From NCBI RefSeq assembly GCF_003054445.1, contig NC_042507.1:2046001-2110000 (forward strand): DNA of 64,000 nucleotides, given 5' to 3'. Source of the stretch: Pichia kudriavzevii (taxonomy: Eukaryota > Ascomycota > Pichiomycetes > Pichiales > Pichiaceae). Below are positions 29,310 to 38,700 of this stretch, piece by piece. How positions within the stretch are numbered: the first letter of the stretch is position 1; the number at the start of each line of letters is the position of its first letter. The position numbers were made by a program, and so were the translations under genes. The notes beneath the pieces are model-generated. The model saw only the letters and a list, made by a program, of their open reading frames with translations. It made no database searches and was not told where the DNA came from.

Positions 29310-29966
29310 CTAACGGTAAAACTGTGGTCTGTTGACATTCAACCCGTACTCATCCAACGCACTTGATAGGTCGTTCATGGTCAACACCACTTTTTCCTTG
29401 TTCTGTGAAGCACCATTAGGATTCAAGTTGTTGATATTCGGATTCTCCTCGCCTTCCTCGGTGACATCGTCATTTGCAGTGCCTTTGGCCTTTGCCATGG
29501 TAGCCATCATTAGGGCCCTCGATCTAGCTTGCGGGTTGTTTGCTCCATAGACGGCAGAGTTGCACCTGATTCTCGAATACTCATAGGCATCGGTGGCTAT
29601 ATCAGATATAAACTTCTGTGTTGCCAGTGCTATAAGTCTCTTGATTTTCATGCCTTCATCGTTGTTTGGTAAATCAAGTCCGTTCTTGGACAAGTAATAA
29701 TCGGTTACAGCATCTGGTATAATGGGGGTGAAGTCGGGATCGTCTAATAGATCCATGAGCTCATTGAGGGTCTTGTCTGCACGTGTTAACTGCGGAATGT
29801 GTGGTTGTGCTCTGCCTGGACTATTATGCTTCTCCTCTTGTCCGTTCTGAGACTCCAAGCCGTCCTTTCCATTGGCGGAGGGGTCACCCTCCATTTGAAC
29901 GTCCTCGCCAACTTCTGCATCAACGTCAATGTCCTCGAGATCCTCGTTAGAAAAAATATTAGACAT
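29310..29966 (-). CDS. TAF10: TFIID/SAGA subunit Taf10
   Basis: A 218-residue protein (yeast Taf10 is 206). After an acidic N-terminus (about 1-70) comes the TAF10 histone-fold region: TLNELMDLLDDPDFTPIIPD, AVTDYYLSKNGLDL, IKRLIALATQKFISDIATDA and YEYSRIR. It is a shared subunit of TFIID and SAGA and pairs with Taf3, Taf8 or Spt7. The start at 29966 (MSNIFSNEDLEDI) is the family-like one. The frame continues upstream to an ATG at 30131, but that part is translated CA/CT microsatellite and lies in the promoter. Between the histone-fold helices is an inserted acidic/Asn-rich loop (about 170-195). Confidence 0.93.
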   Translation of the reverse strand: MSNIFSNEDLEDIDVDAEVGEDVQMEGDPSANGKDGLESQNGQEEKHNSPGRAQPHIPQLTRADKTLNELMDLLDDPDFTPIIPDAVTDYYLSKNGLDLPNNDEGMKIKRLIALATQKFISDIATDAYEYSRIRCNSAVYGANNPQARSRALMMATMAKAKGTANDDVTEEGEENPNINNLNPNGASQNKEKVVLTMNDLSSALDEYGLNVNRPQFYR

Positions 29967-30680
29967 GTCTCCTTTGTCTTGACTGAATGTCTTGATGTCT
30001 TGTTCTCCGTATCCAAATGGTGTACCGTTTGTTAAAAACACACCGTTCGTTCCATGTGTGCATTTCCACACACACACACACTCTCTCTCTCTCTCTTTCT
30101 CTCTTTCTCTCCATGTCCATTCCATGTCCATTCTTCATTCCACTACGTACCATTTTTTTTGCGTTTTTGTTTTTCAAGGCGCGAAACAGAAAAATGAGAG
30201 AAAAATTGACAGGGAAAAACCAAAAGGGGGAAGAGGGTGGGGGGCTCAGCGCCATTTTTTTTTTTTCCAGTCCGGAGATAGTTGACAAATCTAATTTCCG
30301 TCTGTTAGGTTGGTATGAATTTATTAACAAATACCTTATATCCGTAATGTGTATCCATGTAAACGCTGGTAGTTATGGTTTGCCTGACAGTGAGAGGGTC
30401 TTCTTTGTCCGATGTGCATTGACAAGTTGTACCTCAGCTGTATCGCTGAACCTGTATTTTCTGTAATGTACAAGGTGGAGGAATAAAGGAGAGAGAAAAC
30501 CAAGAAAATAATCAAGCAAAATAAAAAAATAAAATAAATAAAAAATAAAAAACTGTGGTTTGTGGAATCTACCAAAACCACAATCTTATTTCCACATTAG
30601 AAATAAGTTTGCATATATAAGGTTATCTATTTCGCAGTTGAACGTTGCAGTCCTTTCCTTCATTCTCTATTTTCACTCAC
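29967..30680. promoter_or_regulatory. Divergent promoter TAF10/GLR1 with CA/CT microsatellite
   Basis: A 714-base divergent region. It contains a CA run then a CT-rich run (30067-30112), a T10 tract near 30255, and a TATATAAG box at 30614-30621, about 60 bases before the GLR1 ATG. No other gene is seen. Confidence 0.55.
30067..30112. repeat. CA/CT microsatellite
   Basis: About seven CA dinucleotides are followed by an imperfect CT run. Translating it on the minus strand creates a false Arg-Glu/Val-Cys extension of TAF10. Confidence 0.9.
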
Positions 30681-32075
30681 ATGTTAAGAGCAATGAAACA
30701 TTATCAATATCTGGTCATCGGTGGTGGTTCCGGTGGTGTTGCGTCAGCACGTCGTGCTGCTAAACATGGTGCAAAGACACTCTTGGTTGAAGGCAAGGCC
30801 ATGGGAGGTACCTGTGTCAATGTAGGTTGTGTTCCAAAGAAGGTCATGTGGTATGCCTCCGACATGGCATCAAAGCTCAAGTTAGCAGCAGACTATGGCT
30901 TCAAACATGCACAGGGCCTTGACCTGGAATTTGATTGGCCGGCGTTCAAAGCCAAGAGAGATGCCTATGTTCAACGTCTCAATGGCATCTACGAGAGAAA
31001 CTTGACCAAAGAAGGTGTCGACTACCTGTATGGCCATGCCAGATTCAACAAAGAAGGTAAGGTTGAAGTCGTCAAGAATGAAAACGGTGAAGTTGAAACC
31101 TTCACTGCTGATCATATTTTGATTGCAACTGGTGGTACTCCGGTTTATCCTGACAACATCCCCGGCTATGAATTGGGTACAGATTCTGATGGCTTTTTCA
31201 GACTAGAAAAACAGCCAAAGAAAGTTGCAATTGTTGGTGCAGGTTATATCGGTGTTGAATTGGCTGGTGTGTTCAATGGCTTGGGTACTAAAACCACAAT
31301 GATTCTTCGTGGAGACCATGTTCTTACAAAGTTTGATCCAATGATCAAAGAACTAATTCAAGAAACTTATATCAAAGAAGGTGTCGACATTAGAACTAAA
31401 GTTCATGTTTCTAATGTTGAGCTCTTGGAGTCTGGCGAAAAAAAGGTCACTTTAACCGATGGCAATTCTCTGGTTGTAGACGAATTGATTTGGACAACTG
31501 GTAGAAAATCCTTATTAGGTATCGGTACTGAAAACATCGGCCTCAAACTGAACGAAAAGGGACAGGTCATTGTTGACGAATATCAAAATACAAATGTTCC
31601 AAATGTCTATTCATTAGGTGATGTGGTTGGTAACCTAGAATTGACGCCTGTCGCAATTGCTACAGGAAGAAAATTGTCAAACAGATTGTTTGGTGGTGAA
31701 GAATTCAAAAATTTGAAACAGGATTACACCAATGTTCCAACGGCTATTTTCTCTCATCCTGAAGCAGGTTCTGTCGGCTTAACTGAAGACGAAGCAATTG
31801 CTAAATATGGGGAAGATGACATCAAAGTTTACAAATCTCGTTTCAACGGTATGTTCTATGCCATGAGCGAACACAAGGTCCCTACTTGTTATAAGCTTGT
31901 CTGTGTTAAGTCTTTAGATGAAAAAATTGTAGGTTTACACCTCGTTGGAGACTCGTCAAGTGAGATCTTACAAGGTTTTGGAGTTGCTATCAAGATGGGT
32001 GCAACTAAAGCCGACTTTGATTCTTGTGTAGCTATCCATCCGACTTCAGCTGAAGAATTGGTTACTATGGTGTAA
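30681..32075 (+). CDS. GLR1: Glutathione reductase
   Basis: A 464-residue flavoenzyme that reduces oxidised glutathione with NADPH. The N-terminal FAD site is [15 protein letters not shown], with the redox disulfide [13 protein letters not shown] (Cys45 and Cys50). The NADPH-binding domain has [20 protein letters not shown], and the second FAD block is [10 protein letters not shown]. The interface domain ends in [11 protein letters not shown], which brings in the catalytic His. Two close in-frame ATGs (30681, 30693) exist. Yeast GLR1 makes mitochondrial and cytosolic forms from two starts, but here the ATGs are only four codons apart, so a mitochondrial presequence is not obvious. A TATATAAG box lies at 30614. 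The gene is convergent with NMA1. Confidence 0.96.
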   Translation: MLRAMKHYQYLVIGGGSGGVASARRAAKHGAKTLLVEGKAMGGTCVNVGCVPKKVMWYASDMASKLKLAADYGFKHAQGLDLEFDWPAFKAKRDAYVQRLNGIYERNLTKEGVDYLYGHARFNKEGKVEVVKNENGEVETFTADHILIATGGTPVYPDNIPGYELGTDSDGFFRLEKQPKKVAIVGAGYIGVELAGVFNGLGTKTTMILRGDHVLTKFDPMIKELIQETYIKEGVDIRTKVHVSNVELLESGEKKVTLTDGNSLVVDELIWTTGRKSLLGIGTENIGLKLNEKGQVIVDEYQNTNVPNVYSLGDVVGNLELTPVAIATGRKLSNRLFGGEEFKNLKQDYTNVPTAIFSHPEAGSVGLTEDEAIAKYGEDDIKVYKSRFNGMFYAMSEHKVPTCYKLVCVKSLDEKIVGLHLVGDSSSEILQGFGVAIKMGATKADFDSCVAIHPTSAEELVTMV

Positions 32076-32265
32076 TGTATATCTTTCCATAAATTATCCA
32101 ATATAAAAAGTATCGAGGCCTATTTGTGGTTTTGTAGTGATTGTTAGTATCAGTACTATCATTAATATTATTAAGAGTGTATACAATTGATGAAATCATC
32201 CTACACATATACATATATTCTAAAAAGCTTGGAGAAAAGGGAATGTAGTAGTGGTTATAACCATC

Positions 32266-33522
32266 CTATTTGTTCAAAACCAGTTTGACAGGTTCCTTTT
32301 CATCAACATATAACGAATGTTCTTGGATGTATCTTATAACACTATTGGGTAACAAATACTGAACACTCATATTTCTCCTCAAAAACAATCTAACCTTTGT
32401 GGAGCTGATATCATTGTAAATCAATTGTTTAATAACTAATATATTTTTTCGATGTTCGTACATAATGTCGTGACTCAATAGAAAGGACCTAACGTCGCTG
32501 CCGGTTCTTTCGACTATTAAGCAGCCATAATTCCCAAGAATATGTTCCAGATCTTGTTCGGCCCATACGTTCGGTTCCCCCATGGATTCAATAAGATCAC
32601 CACCTGCAAGCAGCATAACTTTGACACCAAGTCTTTCCTTGCCGTCTTTACTCAAAACACCTCCCCGTTTTATATTTATTTCCTCATTGAAATGATCCAG
32701 CACAAGAGCAGTTCTAGTATATTTAGGTTGTAAACTCTCCCACGCATCCACCATTAACCAACTGGAAGTCCTCTCGCACGCTAATTCACACATTCTTACA
32801 CGGTGATGTGCAGGAGCAAGTCCCGGTTTTCTATAATTGTCACTAACAGGCGAAAAATAAGCACCAATGACCTCAAATCGAGTCTGTTCACGAACAGCAT
32901 CTAGTGCCATTTCAAACATTCTCAAATGTAAATATGTAATTGGTGAAAAAGATCCACATGCAACAATTACTAGAGGGAATTTATTGGCCTGGGTCATTTT
33001 GTTTTTCAGCCTATGAGTTGGGAATGAGTAATCTTCCAAGCTCTTTGATTGCCTTTGAATGCCATGTGGAACTTCTTCCAAGTCAGCTATCTGGTACGAA
33101 TGTACCTTGGGTCCCTTTTCACTTAAAAATGGAAATGAAGGTTCAATTCCCGGTACACTTGCATCAATAAATGACTCAGCATCTAATATTTCCGGTAAAT
33201 CCTTACTACTTGCATGGCTGTCATTCTCGTTTTCATCGCTTGAACTAAAAGGCTCTAACTCTGTCGGTTGTTTGGCAATCTTATGCTTGAATTCCTTCTT
33301 GTTACTCTTATCCACAGATGAGGAACTCATACTATGAGAAGAATGTGGATTCCCATGTTTGCTGACCGCAGGCTCGATTGGTTTGTCCAAGGGATTCGGA
33401 TAGTCTGCTAGCACAAGCGGATTTATAGGCCTCCTATTAGGAATCATGGTGGGAGGCAGAGTTGGTTCGAATTCTGGATTTTGTGAAGGTGGTTGGAAGT
33501 CTGGTGCATGTGTAGGATCCAT
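32266..33522 (-). CDS. NMA1: Nicotinamide/nicotinate mononucleotide adenylyltransferase
   Basis: A 418-residue NMNAT that makes NAD from NMN (or NaAD from NaMN) and ATP. After a long Ser/Pro-rich N-terminus (about 1-175), as in yeast Nma1/Nma2, comes the nucleotidyltransferase fold. VACGSFSPITYLHLRMFE carries the (H/T)xGH-type ATP site in its eukaryotic form. The fold continues with VIGAYFSPVSDNYRKPGLAPAHHR, SSWLMVDAWES and the C-terminal ATP-binding motif NDISSTKVRLFLRR. The ATG at 33522 is the first in frame. Yeast has two paralogues; I cannot choose between them, and the symbol stands for the pair. Confidence 0.93.
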   Translation of the reverse strand: MDPTHAPDFQPPSQNPEFEPTLPPTMIPNRRPINPLVLADYPNPLDKPIEPAVSKHGNPHSSHSMSSSSVDKSNKKEFKHKIAKQPTELEPFSSSDENENDSHASSKDLPEILDAESFIDASVPGIEPSFPFLSEKGPKVHSYQIADLEEVPHGIQRQSKSLEDYSFPTHRLKNKMTQANKFPLVIVACGSFSPITYLHLRMFEMALDAVREQTRFEVIGAYFSPVSDNYRKPGLAPAHHRVRMCELACERTSSWLMVDAWESLQPKYTRTALVLDHFNEEINIKRGGVLSKDGKERLGVKVMLLAGGDLIESMGEPNVWAEQDLEHILGNYGCLIVERTGSDVRSFLLSHDIMYEHRKNILVIKQLIYNDISSTKVRLFLRRNMSVQYLLPNSVIRYIQEHSLYVDEKEPVKLVLNK

Positions 33523-33962
33523 TGTAGTTCAAATAATTGTGGTTATAATTGCCAGGTTCAATTTTATTAGTTGGAAGTACCTCAAAAGAAATATTACTCG
33601 ATTGGTTTGCCTTGAAGGAGAAAAGCGGGGTGTATTTAAACAACTGTTGATTTGCAAGGTTAAAAAATGTACCCCTACTTTCAACGTTAAAGGATGTTCT
33701 TTTTTAACCCTCCGGATACGGTTATTGTTTATTTCTTTTTCGTTGTTCTACACATTGCTTCTCACAGCTTTTCAGCTTTTTTTTCCCCACTAATGGACCA
33801 AATTCTTCCGATGAACTACCTAATTCGAACAGGGCGCGGCGCAGAGCATGAATTTGTAAACCTTTAATGGGGAGTACTGGAAGCGTTATCTCCACTTTAA
33901 TTGCCTCATCCGGTAATTTCACGCGGAAGAATTTTCTGGGACAGAGAAAAACCTCTTTGCTT
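33523..33962. promoter_or_regulatory. Intergenic: NMA1 promoter and ORC4 3' end
   Basis: The 440 bases between two minus-strand genes. Most of it is covered by an open 107-codon frame that starts inside ORC4 (listed separately as doubtful). The part next to NMA1 shows no motif I would name. Confidence 0.4.
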
Positions 33963-34045
33963 CTAACCAAGTCGACACCAACGAGACATCCATTCTTGAC
34001 GGGCACTATCTCCGTGGCCTTCGTCGTTGTCGCTTTGACCGACAT
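33722..34045 (-). CDS. Doubtful small open frame overlapping the ORC4 3' end
   Basis: A 107-codon frame with its own ATG (34045) starts inside the last 28 codons of ORC4 in another frame and runs into the gap before NMA1. Residues 30-75 have a balanced composition (RKFFRVKLPDEAIKVEITLP, then a LQIHALRRALFEL helix-like stretch), and the tail is basic. I do not recognise it. It could be a small gene, part of the NMA1 leader, or chance. An 83-base same-strand overlap is unusual for yeast. Confidence 0.25.
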   Translation of the reverse strand: MSVKATTTKATEIVPVKNGCLVGVDLVRSKEVFLCPRKFFRVKLPDEAIKVEITLPVLPIKGLQIHALRRALFELGSSSEEFGPLVGKKKLKSCEKQCVEQRKRNKQ

Positions 34046-35531
34046 TTTCCAGCACTATGTCATCGAGTTCTACACTACATAAAGAAACACCGCTAGGAGA
34101 CATCGCTCCTGCTGCATTGGCATAGGAGGCAGTTGTTGTAGAAATGCTGGAAAGCCCCATTCCTCTGTTCATCGCGTTCCTCTTACTGGTGGGCTCCTCG
34201 CCCCGCGTTGTTTGGGCAATAGCCGCAGATGTACCATAGAAAGAAACATGCTGTCTCTCAAGAAGCCCCAAATCACAGAGCCTCTCCCAACAGATTTGTG
34301 TTGCGTCTCTATCAAGTAAGTACGTGTCCTCGTTATCATTTAATGACATCCCTGCAACTTGAATCTTGGATTGTATTTCTCGCCGTTCTTTCAATACCAT
34401 GGATTTGTACTCCTCGAATGCCATATCAAAATTAATCTGCGAAACATTGTTCTTTATTTTCGAGCGACAACAGCAAATGAGTAGCTTCAGCTCGCTGTCG
34501 CTTAGACACTTCATGATGGTCGTATTACGATTACTATAGTCTCTCATGTGTTGGTAGATTGCATCCTTGCACTTGTTCATTATAAATATAATCAATTCGT
34601 TCCGAATTCCATTTAAGTCTTTGACAGTGTAAAAATTTTGCGCAATTTGTTTCCTCAATTCTCCCTTCTCATATATTGCCTTCTTCATAAAATCGTTGTA
34701 TAATTTTGCGTCTTCGAATGGCCCTTCTAACTTCACCATTTCGTAGATACAATCACAAAAACTACCCAGATCATTCACTTTGTTTATTTGAATTATTCTC
34801 TGGCTGAACCTACTTTTAACTCTTTTCTCCAGTTGTTCACGTACCCCTGTCTTTGTACTCAATCCAATGACCGTGATTGTAGTACCTTTCTTCGAGCCTA
34901 CCCTTGATGAAGATTGCGCCATATCAAACAAATTGTATAACAACGTCTGCTTGGTACTATGAGTATATTTGTCAATCTCATCAATAATAAAGACAATGGG
35001 TACAAATAAATGTGACTTTTGATGTTTGTGTTCTCCACTTGATTTCTCATCCTCAAGCTCTTCACTTAATTTCGTTCGATCAAGTATATCAATTATGACA
35101 TTCATCGTACTCATAACAGTCCCCTGATTGAATGTTGCCCTTTTCAAGCGCTGACGCTCTTCCGGGTTATATTTGGCTAAATACCAGTCTAATTGCCTTG
35201 CGATTTCTTTTATGGCCTTGGCGTCATCTCTAAAGATTGATCCATGTATCCGAATGGTGAAAAATTCAAACTTCTTCTCATTCTCCAGAACGTTGATTGC
35301 ATACTCAACGAGACATGTTTTGCCAATCCCACGTGGTCCAATAATTATTGCTGACTTACCGTCTCGGAACTTGATAGTGTTTTCTATTAATTGGTAGATT
35401 TGTTCATATGCAGGCTTTAAGACACTGAAAATGGTCACATCTTTTATATTTCTCGGGTTGAGTTTCCCAAGTGCCTTTGGAATGACTTCTTCTTTGAAAG
35501 CTTCAGCGTGGGTTCTTTTCTGTACTGTCAT
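33963..35531 (-). CDS. ORC4: Origin recognition complex subunit 4
   Basis: A 522-residue AAA+ subunit of the origin recognition complex. Walker A is GPRGIGKT (residues 65-72), and Walker B is FIIDEIDKY. Downstream come QTLLYNLFDMAQ and LEKRVKSRFSQRIIQI, the arginine-finger and sensor region that follows yeast Orc4 closely. The C-terminal winged-helix part holds ALDLEL-like DSELKLLICCCRSK and FDMAFEEYK. Orc4 binds origin DNA and contributes to the Orc1 ATPase site. Unlike S. cerevisiae Orc4, whose P-loop is degenerate, this one is intact. The ATG at 35531 is the first in frame. Confidence 0.94.
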   Translation of the reverse strand: MTVQKRTHAEAFKEEVIPKALGKLNPRNIKDVTIFSVLKPAYEQIYQLIENTIKFRDGKSAIIIGPRGIGKTCLVEYAINVLENEKKFEFFTIRIHGSIFRDDAKAIKEIARQLDWYLAKYNPEERQRLKRATFNQGTVMSTMNVIIDILDRTKLSEELEDEKSSGEHKHQKSHLFVPIVFIIDEIDKYTHSTKQTLLYNLFDMAQSSSRVGSKKGTTITVIGLSTKTGVREQLEKRVKSRFSQRIIQINKVNDLGSFCDCIYEMVKLEGPFEDAKLYNDFMKKAIYEKGELRKQIAQNFYTVKDLNGIRNELIIFIMNKCKDAIYQHMRDYSNRNTTIMKCLSDSELKLLICCCRSKIKNNVSQINFDMAFEEYKSMVLKERREIQSKIQVAGMSLNDNEDTYLLDRDATQICWERLCDLGLLERQHVSFYGTSAAIAQTTRGEEPTSKRNAMNRGMGLSSISTTTASYANAAGAMSPSGVSLCSVELDDIVLENVGQSDNDEGHGDSARQEWMSRWCRLG

Positions 35532-35726
35532 TAATTCCCAAAAGAAAGGTGTGTTTAAAATTGGATATTTAAAGAGTTTAGCCTAATCTGAAAAAAAAAC
35601 CGATTTTTTGAAGCTGAGAAAAAGTGTCTTCTCGCTTAGAATTGTAGTGGGAGATTGACGGAACTTGATCAACTAATAGTTTACATACAATACTAAATAT
35701 ACACTAAAAACATGAAATATAAGTCT

Positions 35727-38700
35727 CTATTTCCTCTTTCTTCTTCTGATGGGCTTTCCTCCTCCTAACAAGTCATTCAACTTGGCAAGCTGGTTTTCAT
35801 TCAGCACATGTACTTGGTCCTTTCTCTTCTTTCGCTTCGATTGTTTCTTCTTAGAAAGCATGGCTTTTTCTAAATTAGTGTTGTATTGAGCCGGTGTGTA
35901 GCCACATACATGATTCCCTTTGACACATGTACCACATGGATATTTTCTATCACAGTCTACAATTACTCCAATTCTTGCCATTTCGCGTAAGCATGATAAA
36001 CACTCGTTATCTGGTCTGCTAGGTTCGGTATCCAGTACATTATCTCCATCAGAATCACTTCCAATAAGCTCGATTTCTTGAACTTGCTTCCGTTCTCTCT
36101 TCCTTTTACGTTCTCTTTCTTCCGTTTCTTTTTGCTGCTTAAGTTCAACTTGTTCTTCAAAGTCGATACTTGTATCCATATTTTTATCACTATGTGGATG
36201 TTCTGGTTTTGTTCCCTGGTTATGGATTTGGCTCACTGTATCAAGCCCGTCAAGTGTTTCTCTTCCGCCTTCTTGTGTTTCATTTGTTGCTAATAATGCA
36301 CTTTCAATATTACAACTTTCATTTGGCATCTCTACCGTCTTGCTTTCATTCAAATCTTCATCGACTATCTCTTCATCATCACTATCTAGTGATATCACAA
36401 CAGGTATTGACTTTCTGGTAGGTCGTGTTCTTGATGAAATTTTTTCTTGCATCAATCTACCAGGATTGTGAAACTCCAATTGTTTAAGTATGTTTTTAGT
36501 GGAAGAAGCAGTTCTGCGTTTGGGATTTCTTCCCTTCGTAACGCTATCAACATCAGAACCCGACGAGTCAGACTCTATAATACGTTTTCTGGCTGATCTT
36601 CTTCTCCTTTTCATCTTTTTGGCATTCCTCTTTTCGATCTTGGATTCAATTTCCACCAATTCATCTCCGGAATCAGTGTCAGTATCATAGATCACTTTTT
36701 CATCATCAACGACAAACCCTTCAATACCTGCTTCACCACTTAAGCTATTAGAGTCAGATTCAGAATCTACAGAATCGCTAGAACTTTCAGAATCTGAGTA
36801 TGGTGTGTACTCGTCCTTTTTTAGCTTCTTCTCCTTCTCCCTTTTCCTCATTCTCTGTTCGATCCTACTTTTTCTAGGATCATCATTGGTTGTAGCACCT
36901 GTTGGTATGCTACCGTAAGTTGGTTCTTTTGTACCCAATACAGGAACGTTACCAAGTTCCCCCTCGGTCACATATTCTTTATCATCTCTGCATGTTGAAT
37001 GACTACCGTTGAGAGACATTTTCAAAAGATCACCATCTTCTTCCTCATCAGAGACAAACAGCTTATCAGTTGATGCATGAGTCGTCTTTTCATCATCCTC
37101 TATACGCATACTGATGGAATATTCATCGTTTGTAGTAGCATCATCGGGAACAAACAAGTGGGATTCCATACTCAGATTATGGCTGTGATTTTCTTTCTTG
37201 TTCTCAGACGTCCCGATGTTTCTATACAAGTCGGTAACACCCTGAGTATCTAGATAGGGTGTTGCCAAAACACTATTCCGATCTAAAGTTGCAGGTTTGT
37301 GGTCCCTACTTGTTGATTCTGAAATATTTTTCAAAGTTGCATCCGACAATAGCTTCAGTGAGGAAGATGTTGTTGGCGTCGTCTCCAAATGTTCAATTTC
37401 TAGATCATATTTGTTCATTAAGGTATTGGCAGCTTGTGTGTCTTCTATGTTCTCTAAGTTAATTGCTTGAGAAGGTAGAACTTCTTCAATTTCTGAATCG
37501 CTTCCGCTTGAACTTTGTATTACTTCTATTTCATCAATTAAATCATCTATATTTTTATTATCATCATTCTGAGAAATTCCATTTACCAAATTATCAGTTC
37601 CTGAAAGTTCATTCTTAATGATAGTTGTTTCGTTCGTATTGTCTGAGTGCGATTCAACTTCGAGGGAACTTTTGGTATTCGTCGACTTATGTTCACTATC
37701 AATTGTAGATGATAAAGTTTGTTTCGAGTGAGCAAACTGTATTGGCTTCTTTATAAATTTACTATCCTTTTTTCGAGATATCTTTATCCTAGGTAAAGTT
37801 TTATTCTCACTTTCCTGTCTAATTATAGGTTTCTTTATCTGCATTGATAGCAATTTCTCCTTTTCATCTGTTGGTGGTTTGGCATATTTTTTATCGTCCT
37901 CATCAAACAACCCACCTGGATTAATATGTAGTGATCCTGAGTTCAGTTTAAGTTCCTCATTTACGAAAACTTTGTTACCAGTTACCTTCGCAATTTTCCC
38001 ACTTGAAATGGTTTGTAGATGGGATTTTGCAGGAATGTAGGTAAATGAGGTATTGGCAGAATTTGAGTCACTGAAATCTTCACTGTCTTCGTCACTTTTT
38101 CCGTCAGATTCAAAAATATTGCTTCTGATCTTTTTGAGCTTGATCTTATCTGATCGTTTTCTTGCCTTGACTTTTTTCAAATCAAAAGTAGAGAAAGGCT
38201 CAGCTGAAACACTACCATTATGCTGAGTCTCCTTATCTAACTTATCCTTCAACAGGCTTTCGTAATCATTTGGTCTCATGGTGTTACTTGACAAAAGCCT
38301 TACTCTTCTTGGAACACTAAATTCACTATGAAAATCCGTCGAGTTAGATTTTTCAATGGAATCTTTTATTGGTAGAGTTGAAACTTTCCTTGTTTGAGAA
38401 ATCTTTAATGTTTTGGTAGTGTCTAGAAGGGTGTTGGTAGTTGTTCTCTGTATTGTGGGAGATATTGCTGCATTTTGTGACTGTTGAGTTGAAGAAGGGG
38501 TGGAAATTGTGGAATCAGACATCAGGGATTCTTGAGTTCTTAATTCAAAAGGCAATTTATTCTTTGATACTGCCTCTTGATCTTGTGTGTGCTGCAAATT
38601 AAATTCAGGAGGACTAGACATCTGTATCTGTTGACAGGACTGTTTACTTTTCGTTCCCATCAGCTGTTGGTTTGAATCTTCTGTGTGTGTATCAGAACTT

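Noticed and set aside
29967-30131. N-terminal extension of TAF10
   Set aside because: The residues come from a CA/CT microsatellite and from promoter sequence; family similarity begins after the ATG at 29966.
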